Below, piece after piece: positions 32,533 to 41,571 of a stretch of DNA of 64,000 bases. The stretch comes from Ruegeria marisrubri (GTDB lineage Bacteria > Pseudomonadota > Alphaproteobacteria > Rhodobacterales > Rhodobacteraceae). The DNA lies in NCBI RefSeq assembly GCF_001507595.1, contig NZ_LQBQ01000002.1, positions 1 through 64,000 of the forward strand. The letters run 5' to 3'. The notes below the pieces were generated by a model. The model made no database searches and had not been told where the DNA came from. It was given only the letters and a program-made list of their open reading frames with translations. The number at the start of each line of letters is the position of its first letter. The stretch's first letter is position 1. The position numbers and the translations under genes were made by a program.

Positions 32533-34155
32533 GTGAGCAAGATATTCGAAGTTCCACTCTACGCCTACGAGCGGAGTCCCGACCAGGACGCGCCCGCTCC
32601 GGTGCGCCACAAGGTGATCGTGGTCGGGGCCGGCCCGATCGGTCTGGCCGCCGCCATCGACCTTGCCCAGCAGGGGGTCGAGGTCGTCGTGCTGGATGAC
32701 AATGACAAGGTCAGCTTCGGCAGCCGGGCCGTGTGCTATGCCAAGCGCCCGCTGGAAATCCTCGACCGGCTGGGTTGTGGCCAGCCGATGGTCGACAAGG
32801 GCGTCGAATGGAACATCGGCAAGGTCTTCTTCAACGACCGCCAGGTCTATGAGTTCAACCTGCTCCCCGAGGAAGGCCATCAGCGCCCGGCCTTCATCAA
32901 CCTGCAGCAATACTATTTCGAAGAATACCTGGTGAACCGGGTTCGCGAATTGCAGGCCGAAGGCGCACCCATCGAAATCCGCGGCCGCAACAAGGTCGAA
33001 GCCATCGGAACGCATCCCGACCATGTGAAAGTGGAAGTGGACACGCCCGAGGGCGCGTACACCGTCGAAGCCGACTGGCTGATCGCCTGCGACGGCGCCG
33101 GCTCGCCGATCCGCTCGATGCTGGGGCTCGATTTCGTCGGCCGCGTGTTCGAGGACAACTTCCTGATCGCCGACGTGATCATGGAGGCCGACTTCCCCAC
33201 CGAACGCTGGTTCTGGTTCGATCCGCCCTTCAACCGGGGCCAGTCGGCGCTGTTGCACAAGCAGCCCGACAATGTCTGGCGCATCGACCTGCAGCTGGGC
33301 TGGGACATCGACAAGGAACGCGAGAAGCGCCCCGAAAACGTGATCCCGCGTCTCAAGGCGATGCTGGGAGAGGACGTTCAGTTCGAGCTGGAATGGGTCT
33401 CGATCTATACCTTCCAGTGCCGCCGGATGGAAAAGTTCCGCCACGGCCGGGTGATCTTTGCCGGGGACGCCGCGCACCAGGTTTCGCCCTTCGGCGCGCG
33501 CGGGGCCAATTCCGGCCTGCAGGACACCGACAACCTGTGCTGGAAACTGAAGCTGGTGCTGGACGGCAAGGCGCCGGAAAGCCTGCTGGACAGCTACGAC
33601 TATGAACGCATCCACGGCGCGGACGAGAACATCCTGAATTCAACCCGTTCGACCGATTTCATCACTCCGAAATCCGATATGTCGCGCATCCTGCGCGATG
33701 CGGTTCTGGATCTCAGCGAGCACTATGAATTCGCGCGGCCGCTGGTGAACTCGGGGCGTCTGTCGGTGCCCTGCACCTATGACGGCTCGCCGCTCAACTC
33801 GGCGGATGCGCTGGACGGCCCCGAGCGGACCCGCCCCGGCTCGCCCTGCCCCGACGCGCCGCTCGAGGATGGCTTCCTGCTGCCCAGGCTGGGCGGGAAA
33901 TTCACGCTGCTGACCATCGACGCGGATGCACCGGACGTGATCGAAGAGGACGGGATCGAAGTCACCCGCCTTGCTCTTTCGGTCAAGGACGACCCGACGC
34001 AGGAACTCAAGCGCCGCTATCTGGGCGAGGCCGAAAGCGCGGTCTACCTGATCCGCCCGGATCAACACGTGGCCGCCCGCAGCCCGAGTTTCGACGAACA
34101 ATCGATCCGGCACGCCATCCGCCGTGCCACAGGCAAGGAGCACGCCAATGTCTGA
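32533..34155 (+). CDS. FAD-dependent aromatic monooxygenase (MhpA/PheA type)
   Basis: A 540-residue flavoprotein hydroxylase. The dinucleotide motif is VVGAGPIGLAAAIDLAQQG, followed by the DG motif (IACDGAGSPIRSMLG) and the GD motif (VIFAGDAAHQVSPFGARG). The C-terminal thioredoxin-like region is family-typical. Such enzymes hydroxylate phenols, 3-hydroxyphenyl acids or hydroxybenzoates; in this cluster it probably feeds a phenolic acid toward homogentisate or gentisate-like chemistry. GTG 32533 follows GGAGGAGAA. Its 3' end overlaps the DUF2783 gene by 8 bases. Confidence 0.85.
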   Translation: MSKIFEVPLYAYERSPDQDAPAPVRHKVIVVGAGPIGLAAAIDLAQQGVEVVVLDDNDKVSFGSRAVCYAKRPLEILDRLGCGQPMVDKGVEWNIGKVFFNDRQVYEFNLLPEEGHQRPAFINLQQYYFEEYLVNRVRELQAEGAPIEIRGRNKVEAIGTHPDHVKVEVDTPEGAYTVEADWLIACDGAGSPIRSMLGLDFVGRVFEDNFLIADVIMEADFPTERWFWFDPPFNRGQSALLHKQPDNVWRIDLQLGWDIDKEREKRPENVIPRLKAMLGEDVQFELEWVSIYTFQCRRMEKFRHGRVIFAGDAAHQVSPFGARGANSGLQDTDNLCWKLKLVLDGKAPESLLDSYDYERIHGADENILNSTRSTDFITPKSDMSRILRDAVLDLSEHYEFARPLVNSGRLSVPCTYDGSPLNSADALDGPERTRPGSPCPDAPLEDGFLLPRLGGKFTLLTIDADAPDVIEEDGIEVTRLALSVKDDPTQELKRRYLGEAESAVYLIRPDQHVAARSPSFDEQSIRHAIRRATGKEHANV

Positions 34156-34345
34156 CCTGATCCTGACACCGAACATCGACACCCCCGACGATTTCTATGC
34201 CGTACTTCTGGCGGCCCATGAAGGGCTCGGCAAGGACGAGAGCGACGCGCTGAACGCCCGCCTCGTGCTGGTTCTGGCAAACCACATCGGCGACCGGTCG
34301 ATCCTGAGCCAGGCGCTCAAGGCCGCCGCCCTGAAACAGGAGTGA
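34148..34345 (+). CDS. DUF2783 small protein
   Basis: A 65-residue acidic, helical protein (NIDTPDDFYAVLLAAHEGL) of the DUF2783 family. It overlaps the monooxygenase gene by 8 bases and is 5 bases from the VOC gene. The family is typically found next to such flavin monooxygenases, so a chaperone or partner role is a reasonable inference, but no function is proven. Confidence 0.75.
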   Translation: MSDLILTPNIDTPDDFYAVLLAAHEGLGKDESDALNARLVLVLANHIGDRSILSQALKAAALKQE

Positions 34346-34350
34346 CTTTC

Positions 34351-34893
34351 ATGAAAATCGAACAGATCCACCACGTCGCCTATCGCTGCAAGGACGCCAA
34401 GGAAACCGTCGAATGGTATGGCAAGATGCTGAACATGGGTTTCATCCTGGCCATTGCCGAGGATCATGTGCCCTCGACCCACGAGCCCGATCCCTACATG
34501 CACATCTTCCTGGATGCGGGGAACGGGAACGTTCTGGCGTTCTTCGAACTGCCGACCAAGCCCGAGATGGGGCGCGACCCGAACACGCCGAAATGGGTGC
34601 AGCACATCGCCTTCAAGGTGAAGGACCGCGATGAGCTGATCAAGTTCAAGGATCATCTCGAAGCCAATGGCGTCGAGGTTCTCGGCGTGACCGATCACTC
34701 GATCTTCCACTCGATCTATTTCTTCGACCCGAACGGCCACCGCATCGAACTGGCCTGCCCGGACCCGGCGGAAGAAGAAATGCTGGGCAAGCTGGACGCG
34801 GTGAAATGGGAGATGCTCGAGGAATGGTCCAAGACCAAGAAAGCGCCCAAACATGCGGACTGGCTGCATGCCAAGGAACTGGGTAAGTCTTGA
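34351..34893 (+). CDS. VOC-superfamily protein (glyoxalase-like)
   Basis: A 180-residue protein with paired beta-alpha-beta-beta-beta modules. Potential metal ligands are His of IHHVAYRCKD, Glu/His around the second strand, His of VQHIAFKVKD and Glu of GHRIELACP. It may be an extradiol-type dioxygenase, isomerase or glyoxalase acting on pathway intermediates. It is translationally close to the DUF2783 gene, and a family of this kind often travels with hydroxylase genes. ATG 34351 is preferred to 34342, with AACAGGAG upstream. Confidence 0.75.
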   Translation: MKIEQIHHVAYRCKDAKETVEWYGKMLNMGFILAIAEDHVPSTHEPDPYMHIFLDAGNGNVLAFFELPTKPEMGRDPNTPKWVQHIAFKVKDRDELIKFKDHLEANGVEVLGVTDHSIFHSIYFFDPNGHRIELACPDPAEEEMLGKLDAVKWEMLEEWSKTKKAPKHADWLHAKELGKS

Positions 34894-34963
34894 TCCCGAC
34901 AAGACGTGACAACAGTGGCAACCGGCCCCGCGCCGGTTGTCATGGCTTTTGGGGAGGAACCGA

Positions 34964-35605
34964 ATGAGTGATGTCGTTCTCTATGACTACTGGCGCTCGT
35001 CAGCCAGCTACCGGGTGCGGATCGCGCTGAACCTGGCCGGGATCGCCTACAACTCGGTTCCGGTGGACCTGACCAAGGGCGAGCAGCGCAGCCCCGAGCA
35101 CCTTGGGCGCAACCCGCAGGGCTTGGTCCCGGTCCTCGCAATCGACGGGCTGCAGCTGACGCAATCGCTGGCGATCCTCGACTATCTCGACCAGACCCGC
35201 GGATTGGGCCTGCTGCCCAAGGAGCCCGCGGCCCGTGCCAAGGCGCTGGCCCTGGCACATTCGATCGCGGTGGACATTCACCCGGTCTGCAACCTTCAGG
35301 TGGCCCGGCATGCTACCGCCCTGTCCGGCGGAGCCGAGGGGATGCCCGGCGACTGGATGCGCCACTTCATCCGGCCGGGCCTGATGGCCTTTGAAAAGCT
35401 GCTGGAAGGGTTCGAGCAAGCCCCCTACTGCACCGGTCGAACGCCGGGCCTGGCCGATATCTGCCTGATCCCGCAGATCTACAACGCGCGCCGGTGGGAG
35501 GTGAAACTGTCCGACATGCCGCGCATTCTGGCCATCGAAGCAGCCTGCGCCGAGCACCCGGCCTTTGCCGAAGCCCACCCGGACGTCTGCCGACCGGCAG
35601 ATTGA
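34964..35605 (+). CDS. maiA: Maleylacetoacetate isomerase
   Basis: A 213-residue zeta-class GST-fold enzyme converting maleylacetoacetate to fumarylacetoacetate with glutathione. The active-site loop is SSASYRVRIALN, with Ala where the eukaryotic enzymes have Cys; this form is common in bacteria. NPQGLVPVL and the C-terminal GLADICLIPQIYNARRW fit. It completes the hmgA-fahA pathway on the same strand. ATG 34964 follows GGGGAGGAACCG. Confidence 0.9.
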   Translation: MSDVVLYDYWRSSASYRVRIALNLAGIAYNSVPVDLTKGEQRSPEHLGRNPQGLVPVLAIDGLQLTQSLAILDYLDQTRGLGLLPKEPAARAKALALAHSIAVDIHPVCNLQVARHATALSGGAEGMPGDWMRHFIRPGLMAFEKLLEGFEQAPYCTGRTPGLADICLIPQIYNARRWEVKLSDMPRILAIEAACAEHPAFAEAHPDVCRPAD

Positions 35606-35635
35606 CGGGAACCGTCACGTTGGGGCGGCCCGTCG

Positions 35636-36190
35636 TCAGGCCGCCTTCCACTTGATGGAACACCCCATTGACGGGATCTGCTCGGCGGGGCCACGCCCGG
35701 TTTCGGCAATCTGCTTCATCGCCTCGAACAGGTCCCGCCGCAGGTCCGCCGGCCCGGCCTTGTTGCGCGATGCGTCCAGCCGACCCCGGTATTGCAGCCC
35801 GAGCTCGCGGTTGAAGCCGAAGAAATCCGGCGTGCAGGCGGCCCCGTAGCTGCGTGCGACCGATTGGTCCTCGTCATGAAGATAGGGGAAGGGAAAGGCG
35901 TGTTCCTCGGCCATCTTCTTCATGTTTTCAAGGCTGTCCGCCGGGTAGCTTTCCGCGTCGTTCGAACAGATGGCCGCGACTCCGATGCCCAGTTTCTTCA
36001 GGTCGCGGGCATCGCGGATGATCCGGTCAAGCACGGCGAGAACGTAAGGGCAGTGATTGCAGATGAACATCACGAGCGTTCCGTTTTCGCCCGCGACATC
36101 CGCCAACCGATAGGTCCGCCCATCAGTCCCCGGCAGTTCGAAATCCGGCGCTGGCCAGTCGAAATCGCAGACAGGTGGTGTCGCCGCCAT
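35636..36190 (-). CDS. Thioredoxin-family protein (AhpC/TSA-like redoxin)
   Basis: A 184-residue redoxin-fold protein with the active-site pair in FICNHCPYVL and later cysteines in AAICSND, GAACTPDFF and MGCSIKW. The CNHCPY form defines a widespread subfamily of uncertain function, perhaps peroxide reduction or thiol exchange. No signal peptide, so cytoplasmic. It is convergent with maiA with 30 bases between. ATG 36190 is favoured over 36220. Confidence 0.8.
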   Translation of the reverse strand: MAATPPVCDFDWPAPDFELPGTDGRTYRLADVAGENGTLVMFICNHCPYVLAVLDRIIRDARDLKKLGIGVAAICSNDAESYPADSLENMKKMAEEHAFPFPYLHDEDQSVARSYGAACTPDFFGFNRELGLQYRGRLDASRNKAGPADLRRDLFEAMKQIAETGRGPAEQIPSMGCSIKWKAA

Positions 36191-36333
36191 GTTGAACCTC
36201 GCTGTTTCAATCTGTTGCACACAGTTAACCCGGGCACCCTCCGAGGCGTCAACATTGCAGAGTCTCTTTGCGCTGGACAGGAGGCCGGCGCTCTCTCTTA
36301 CTGGCGCGTAACAACACGCAAGGAGGGCGCGAT

Positions 36334-37293
36334 ATGGCGAAACACGGTTACGAAGGCGGTCGGCTCAACCTGCCTTTCGTCGGGATCTGCACGTTCGGGA
36401 AATACCCCTATGTCGAGGATTGGGACGAGATCGAGGCCGATGCCGCCATTCTGGGCGCGCCGTTCGACTTTGGCTGCCAATGGCGCTCGGGCGCGCGCAT
36501 GGGGCCGCGGGCAATACGCGAGGCCTCGACCCTGTTCGCCTTCGGTCACGCAGGGGCTTATGATTTCGAGGATGACATCACCTATCTGGAGCCCGACAAG
36601 GTCAGGATCGTCGATCTGGGCGACGCGGATATCATCCACACGGACACGATGCAGAGCCACGCCAATATCGAGTATGGCGTCCGCAAGATACTGCGGGCCG
36701 GCGCCCTGCCGGTGGTTCTCGGGGGCGATCATTCGGTCAACATTCCCTGCATCAACGCCTTCGACGATCAGGAGCCGATCCACGTGGTCCAGATCGACGC
36801 GCATCTGGATTTCGTGGATGAACGGCACGGCGTTAGATACGGGCACGGGAACCCCATGCGCAGGGCCGCCGAGAAACCCTATGTCACCGGGCTGACGCAG
36901 ATCGGCATCCGGAACGTCTCGTCCACCGCCAAGGATGGCTATGACGCGGCGCGGGCGATGGGGTCGGACATCCAGTCGGTGCGCCATGTGCGCCGCATGG
37001 GCACCGACGCCATGCTGGAGCGCATCCCCGCCGACGCGCGCTATTACCTGACCGTCGACATCGACGCCTTCGACCCCTCGATCGCACCGGGAACGGGAAC
37101 CCCCAGCCATGGCGGCTTTCTTTACTACGAGGTCTTGGAACTGATAGACGGGCTGGCCAGACGCGGTCAGATCGTCGGCATCGACCTTGTCGAGGTGGCC
37201 CCAGACTATGACCAGACCGGCAGCACCTCGATCCTTGCGGCCCAGCTGCTCATGAACACGCTGGGGCGCGTTCTGCATCACCGGAAGGCGTAG
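36334..37293 (+). CDS. speB: Ureohydrolase (agmatinase/guanidinobutyrase type), copy 2
   Basis: A 319-residue arginase-fold enzyme with all metal motifs: GGDHS, DAHLDFVDERHG and DIDAFDPSIAPGTGTP. About 86% identical by hand alignment to the copy at 16486; differences are mostly surface positions, and the motif regions are the same. It stands alone, divergent from the redoxin gene and convergent with the acyl-CoA ligase, with its own promoter region and a strong terminator. It is the likely resident copy, while the other is part of the transporter cassette. AGGAGGGC precedes ATG 36334. Confidence 0.85.
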   Translation: MAKHGYEGGRLNLPFVGICTFGKYPYVEDWDEIEADAAILGAPFDFGCQWRSGARMGPRAIREASTLFAFGHAGAYDFEDDITYLEPDKVRIVDLGDADIIHTDTMQSHANIEYGVRKILRAGALPVVLGGDHSVNIPCINAFDDQEPIHVVQIDAHLDFVDERHGVRYGHGNPMRRAAEKPYVTGLTQIGIRNVSSTAKDGYDAARAMGSDIQSVRHVRRMGTDAMLERIPADARYYLTVDIDAFDPSIAPGTGTPSHGGFLYYEVLELIDGLARRGQIVGIDLVEVAPDYDQTGSTSILAAQLLMNTLGRVLHHRKA

Positions 37294-37323
37294 GCCGTTC
37301 AGTTCGACCCCGGCCGGAAAGCG

Positions 37324-37352
37324 GAAAGCCGCCTTGTGGCGGCTTTCTTTTT
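37324..37352. terminator. Bidirectional terminator between speB copy 2 and acyl-CoA ligase
   Basis: GAAAGCCGCC-TTGT-GGCGGCTTTC is a perfect 10-bp stem, followed by five T residues on the plus strand. It lies between convergent genes. Confidence 0.9.
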
Positions 37353-37366
37353 GGCCATCCGGGTGG

Positions 37367-38992
37367 TCACAGGGCGCGGGCCCGGTCGCGCAGAATGAAT
37401 TTCTGGATTTTGCCGGTGGAGGTCTTGGGCAGGGCGCCGAACACCACGGTCTTGGGCGCCTTGAAATGGGCCATGTTGTCCCGGCAGAACGCGATCAGCT
37501 CGGCTTCGGTCGCCTCGGTGCCGGGTTTCAACTCGACGAAGGCGCAAGGCGTCTCGCCCCATTTCTCGTCCGGCTTGGCGACCACGGCGGCCTCCATCAC
37601 GGCGGGATGCTTGTAGAGGATATCCTCGACCTCGACCGACGAGATGTTCTCGCCCCCCGATATGATGATGTCCTTGGACCGGTCCTTGAGCGCGATATAG
37701 CCGTCGGGATGCATGACCCCCAGATCGCCCGAGGCGAACCAGCCGCCGCGAAACGCCTTTTGCGTGGCCTCGGGGTTCTTGAGGTAACCCTTCATCACGA
37801 TGTTGCCCTGCATGAAGATCTCGCCCATGGTCTCGCCATCGGCCGGGACCGGCTCCATCGTCTCGGGGTCGGCCACCATCAACCCGGACAGCGCCACGTA
37901 TTTCACTCCCTGCCGCACCTTGAGCGCGGCGCGTTCCTCGGCGGGTTTGTCGTTCCATTCCTCCTTCCAGGCGCACACGACCGAAGGCCCGTAGGTTTCA
38001 GTCAGGCCGTAAACGTGAGTGACGTCGATACCCATCGCCTCCATCTTTTCGATCACGGCGGCGGGCGGCGGGGCACCGGCTGTCATCACCTTGATCTCGT
38101 GATCGAAGTCCTTGAGGTGACCGGGCGCATTGGCCAGCATGTTCAGCACGATCGGCGCGCCGCAGAAATGGGTGACCTTCTCGTCCCGGAACGCCTTGTA
38201 GATCGGTTCGTCCCGCACCGCGCGCAGGCAGACCGAGGTTCCCGCATTGGCGGCCATGGTCCAGGGGAAACACCAGCCGTTGCAGTGGAACATCGGCAAC
38301 GTCCACAGATAGACCGAATGCTGCGGCATCCCCCATGTCAGGATGTTCGAGGTGGCGTTCAGCGCCGCGCCGCGGTGGTGATAGACCACGCCCTTGGGGT
38401 TGCCCGTGGTGCCCGAGGTATAGTTCAGGGTGATGGCGTCCCACTCGTCCTGCGGCAGCGACCAGTCGAATTCCGGGTCGCCCTCGGCCAGCAGATCGTC
38501 ATAGGTCAGCGCGCCCAGTTTCTCGCCACCGCCGAAACTCGGGTCCTCGATGTCGATCACCAGAATGTCGTGATCCACCTGTTCCAGCGCCTGTTTCACA
38601 ACCTCCGAAAACTCGGGATCGACCAGCAGCACCTTGGATTCGGCATGGTTTAGGATGAAGGCGATGATCGGGGCATCCAGCCGTGTGTTGATCGCGTTCA
38701 GGACCGCGCCCGTCATGGGAACGCCGAAATGGGCCTCGTACATCTCGGGGATGTTGGCAGCGATGACCGACACCGTGTCCCCGCGCCCGATTCCACGCTG
38801 CGCCAAGGCACTGGCCAGCCTGCGGCAGCGCGCATAGGTGTCCGACCACGTATAGCGCCTGTCGCCATAGACCACCGACGGATAGTCCGGGTAAACCGAG
38901 GCGGTCCGCTCGATGTAGCTCAGCGGCGTCAAGGCCGCGAAGTTTGCACGGTTTTTATCCAGATCGCGCTCGTATATGTTTGGCGTCGTCAT
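37367..38992 (-). CDS. AMP-forming acyl-CoA ligase (possible DmdB type)
   Basis: A 541-residue adenylate-forming enzyme activating a carboxylic acid to its CoA ester. The P-loop is YTSGTTGNPKG, followed by LPMFHCNGWCF, AGAPPPA, YGLTETYGP, WFASGDLG, the hinge region DIIISGGENISS and the catalytic Lys of TSTGKIQKF. Length and motifs fit medium-chain ligases, including the roseobacter methylmercaptopropionate-CoA ligase DmdB. I cannot distinguish these from sequence alone; fatty acid use is equally possible. ATG 38992 is fixed by GGAGGAATGGCAG. Confidence 0.85.
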   Translation of the reverse strand: MTTPNIYERDLDKNRANFAALTPLSYIERTASVYPDYPSVVYGDRRYTWSDTYARCRRLASALAQRGIGRGDTVSVIAANIPEMYEAHFGVPMTGAVLNAINTRLDAPIIAFILNHAESKVLLVDPEFSEVVKQALEQVDHDILVIDIEDPSFGGGEKLGALTYDDLLAEGDPEFDWSLPQDEWDAITLNYTSGTTGNPKGVVYHHRGAALNATSNILTWGMPQHSVYLWTLPMFHCNGWCFPWTMAANAGTSVCLRAVRDEPIYKAFRDEKVTHFCGAPIVLNMLANAPGHLKDFDHEIKVMTAGAPPPAAVIEKMEAMGIDVTHVYGLTETYGPSVVCAWKEEWNDKPAEERAALKVRQGVKYVALSGLMVADPETMEPVPADGETMGEIFMQGNIVMKGYLKNPEATQKAFRGGWFASGDLGVMHPDGYIALKDRSKDIIISGGENISSVEVEDILYKHPAVMEAAVVAKPDEKWGETPCAFVELKPGTEATEAELIAFCRDNMAHFKAPKTVVFGALPKTSTGKIQKFILRDRARAL

Positions 38993-39214
38993 CTGCCATT
39001 CCTCCCTCGTCTTCGAGCATGAGTTTGAGCACAAAGGATTGCCCCTGACAAACCCGTAAAAATACCGACCCGGGCAGGACTGGCGATACGCGATGCGGCG
39101 ATCTGGCCCTATCTAATCTGGGCCTTTCGCTGTGATCTGATCATAGGAATTCAAACCGCTTGGGCGGGAGCTATCCCGTTTCTAGCGCCTCGTCACTCTC
39201 TGAAAGGACATGTC

Positions 39215-40606
39215 ATGGACGGCACGTTCAACGAAAACGATCTCAGCCGCATCGTCGAAGCCGATCGCGCGCATATCTGGCATCACCTGATCCAGCACAA
39301 GCCCTTTGAAACCAACGACCCGCGCATCATCGTCGAAGGCAAGGGCATGCGCGTCTGGGACCAGAAGGGCAAGGAGCACCTGGATGCCGTCTCGGGCGGT
39401 GTTTGGACGGTGAACGTGGGCTATGGCCGCGAATCCATCTGCAAGGCCGTCTATGACCAGCTGATGAAACTGTGCTATTTCGCCCAGTCGGCGGGCTCGA
39501 TCCCCGGCGCGATCTTTGCCGAGAAACTGATCGAGAAGATGCCGGGCATGAGCCGGGTCTACTACACCAACTCGGGGAGTGAGGCGAACGAGAAGGCCTT
39601 CAAGATGGTCCGCCAGATCGCGCACAAGCGCTATGGCGGCAAGAAGACCAAGATCCTGTATCGCGACCGCGACTATCACGGCTCGACCCTGGCGGCGATG
39701 TCGGCGGGCGGTCAGGATGAGCGCAACGCGCAGTACGGCCCCTTCGCCCCCGATTTCGTGCGCGTGCCGCACTGCATGGAATACCGCAAGCACGAGCTGG
39801 ACGGTGCGCCCGAGGAGAATTTCGGCGAATGGGCCGCCGATCAGATCGAAGCCGTGATCCTGCGCGAAGGCCCCGACACGGTGGGCGCGCTGTGCCTTGA
39901 ACCGGTGACCGCCGGCGGCGGCGTGATCGAGGCGCCCGAGGGCTATTGGCAGCGCGTGCAGGAGATCTGCAAGAAGTACGACATCCTGCTGCATATCGAC
40001 GAGGTCGTCTGCGGCGTGGGCCGCACCGGCACCTGGTTCGGCTATCAGCAATACGGCATCAAGCCCGATTTCGTGACCATGGCCAAGGGCGTGGCCTCGG
40101 GCTATGCGGCGATTGCCTGCATGGTGACCACCGAAGAGGTGTTCAACATGTTCAAGGACAATGCCGACGATCCGCTGAACTATTTCCGCGACATCTCGAC
40201 CTTTGGCGGCTGCACCGCCGGGCCGGCCGCGGCGATCGAGAACATGCGCATCATCGAGGACGAGAACCTGCTGGCCAATTGTGCCGCGATGGGGGATCGC
40301 ATGATGGGCAACCTGCAGGCGCTGATGGAAAAGCACAAGGTCATCGGTGACGTGCGCGGCAAGGGACTGTTCCTGGGTGCCGAACTGGTGGCGGATCGTG
40401 CGACCAAGGAGCCCGTGGACGAGAAGCTAGCCCAAGCGGTCGTGGCCGACTGCATGGCGCAGGGCGTGATCATCGGCGTCACCAACCGCTCGGTGCCGGG
40501 CAAGAACAACACGCTGTGCTTCTCGCCGGCCCTGATCGCAACGGCAGACGATATCGACCAGATCACCGACGCCGTGGACGGCGCCTTGGGCCGCGTGTTC
40601 GGCTGA
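39215..40606 (+). CDS. tpa: Taurine-pyruvate aminotransferase (class III)
   Basis: A 463-residue PLP enzyme. Key parts are TNSGSEANEKAFKM, the PLP Asp in LLHIDEVVCG and the Schiff-base Lys in FVTMAKGVASGY. The N-terminus (ADRAHIWHHL) and overall sequence resemble roseobacter Tpa, which moves the taurine amino group to pyruvate giving sulfoacetaldehyde and alanine. No tauABC or xsc is adjacent, so a broader omega-amino acid role is possible. The alanine dehydrogenase at 50394 could recycle alanine. A strong terminator follows. Confidence 0.75.
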   Translation: MDGTFNENDLSRIVEADRAHIWHHLIQHKPFETNDPRIIVEGKGMRVWDQKGKEHLDAVSGGVWTVNVGYGRESICKAVYDQLMKLCYFAQSAGSIPGAIFAEKLIEKMPGMSRVYYTNSGSEANEKAFKMVRQIAHKRYGGKKTKILYRDRDYHGSTLAAMSAGGQDERNAQYGPFAPDFVRVPHCMEYRKHELDGAPEENFGEWAADQIEAVILREGPDTVGALCLEPVTAGGGVIEAPEGYWQRVQEICKKYDILLHIDEVVCGVGRTGTWFGYQQYGIKPDFVTMAKGVASGYAAIACMVTTEEVFNMFKDNADDPLNYFRDISTFGGCTAGPAAAIENMRIIEDENLLANCAAMGDRMMGNLQALMEKHKVIGDVRGKGLFLGAELVADRATKEPVDEKLAQAVVADCMAQGVIIGVTNRSVPGKNNTLCFSPALIATADDIDQITDAVDGALGRVFG

Positions 40607-40983
40607 CGACACCTACACCTGCCAGCACAGCTCCTCCCTGCGGCAGGTGCCCTCCCGAACCGGCGCGTCTCGCGCCGGTTCTTTCTGTTTGCTCCCCCAA
40701 AAAACGCGGAACTGGCATCTGCCGGAACTGGCCAGAGCACCGAGGTCTTTCCAATGTTTCCCGATCTGCCAGACCGCTGCCGGTCGCGATTTTCCTGTAT
40801 CGGCTTGGGGCTTTGTGACATCAAAAGCCCCCTCCGAAGGGGCGCGCAAGGGCACTGCCTTGCGAATTTTCGGGTCGGAATACGTGGCTTTCGATGATCC
40901 GATCGCTCGACTGATGCGTAGAGGTAGGTGCAGGCCCGCTGGCAGGCCTTCTGCCACGGCATTTCGAACGAAAGGTTAGGACG
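40607..40983. other. Intergenic region upstream of the beta-barrel gene
   Basis: It starts with the tpa terminator (40657-40690). The remaining 290 bases hold no gene and include a small CCCCT-CCGA-AGGGG hairpin near 40831. The promoter and leader of the outer-membrane protein should be here. Confidence 0.4.
40657..40690 (+). terminator. Intrinsic terminator of tpa
   Basis: GAACCGGCGCG-TCT-CGCGCCGGTTC is a perfect 11-bp stem followed by TTTCTGTTT. Confidence 0.9.
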
Positions 40984-41517
40984 ATGAAACGGACTTTGGC
41001 TCTTTTCACAACTGTCGCTGCACTTGCCGCCGGCTCGGCGATAGCGCAATCCTCTGGCAACTGGACGGGTTTCTATGCCGGTGGCCAGATCGGTTACGCG
41101 GATATCGGCACGAATGTTTCCGGTATCGACGGAGATGGCGTGATCGGTGGTATCATCCTTGGTTACGACTACGATCTGGGTGACTGGGTCATCGGCGGCG
41201 GTTTTGACTATGACTGGACCGATATCGGCCTGTCCGGTGCCGCGACCGTCGAAGACGTATGGCGCCTGAAAGCGCGGGCCGGTTACAAGGTCAATCCGCA
41301 GGGCCTGTTCTACGGCGTTGCGGGCTATGCCGAAGCAAGCACGGACACGCTGGGCAGCGATGACGGCTGGTTCATCGGCGCGGGATACGAGCAGGTCGTG
41401 GCCCCCAATGTCAGCGTCGCGGGCGAACTGCTCTATCACGAGTTTAACAATTTCAACTCATCCGGGGTGGATGTGGACGCGACCACATTCCAGTTCCGGG
41501 CGGCCTATCGCTTCTGA
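40984..41517 (+). CDS. Outer-membrane beta-barrel protein
   Basis: A 177-residue porin-family (OmpA-like/Omp25 type) protein. A signal peptide of about 21 residues ends at AIA-QSS. The body shows alternating glycine/aromatic strands (WTGFYAGGQIGYADIG, VIGGGFDYDWTDIG) and ends in AAYRF, the terminal Phe recognised by the BAM complex. It is predicted to form an 8-strand barrel with no OmpA peptidoglycan domain. Function beyond a structural or small-channel role cannot be read. Confidence 0.85.
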   Translation: MKRTLALFTTVAALAAGSAIAQSSGNWTGFYAGGQIGYADIGTNVSGIDGDGVIGGIILGYDYDLGDWVIGGGFDYDWTDIGLSGAATVEDVWRLKARAGYKVNPQGLFYGVAGYAEASTDTLGSDDGWFIGAGYEQVVAPNVSVAGELLYHEFNNFNSSGVDVDATTFQFRAAYRF

Positions 41518-41542
41518 CCCTGCCCTTCAGCGCAGCGACCAA

Positions 41543-41565
41543 GGCCCGGCACCATCGGCCGGGCC
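41543..41565. terminator. Hairpin between convergent barrel and quinone reductase genes
   Basis: GGCCCGGC-ACCATCG-GCCGGGCC is a perfect 8-bp stem. T-runs are short on both sides, so it is a weaker candidate. Confidence 0.55.
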
Positions 41566-41571
41566 AATTCA

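Noticed and set aside
31168..33615. Long minus-strand frame (815 codons) opposite the MBL and monooxygenase genes
   Set aside because: Same antisense effect as above; the opposite-strand genes have full motifs and ribosome sites.
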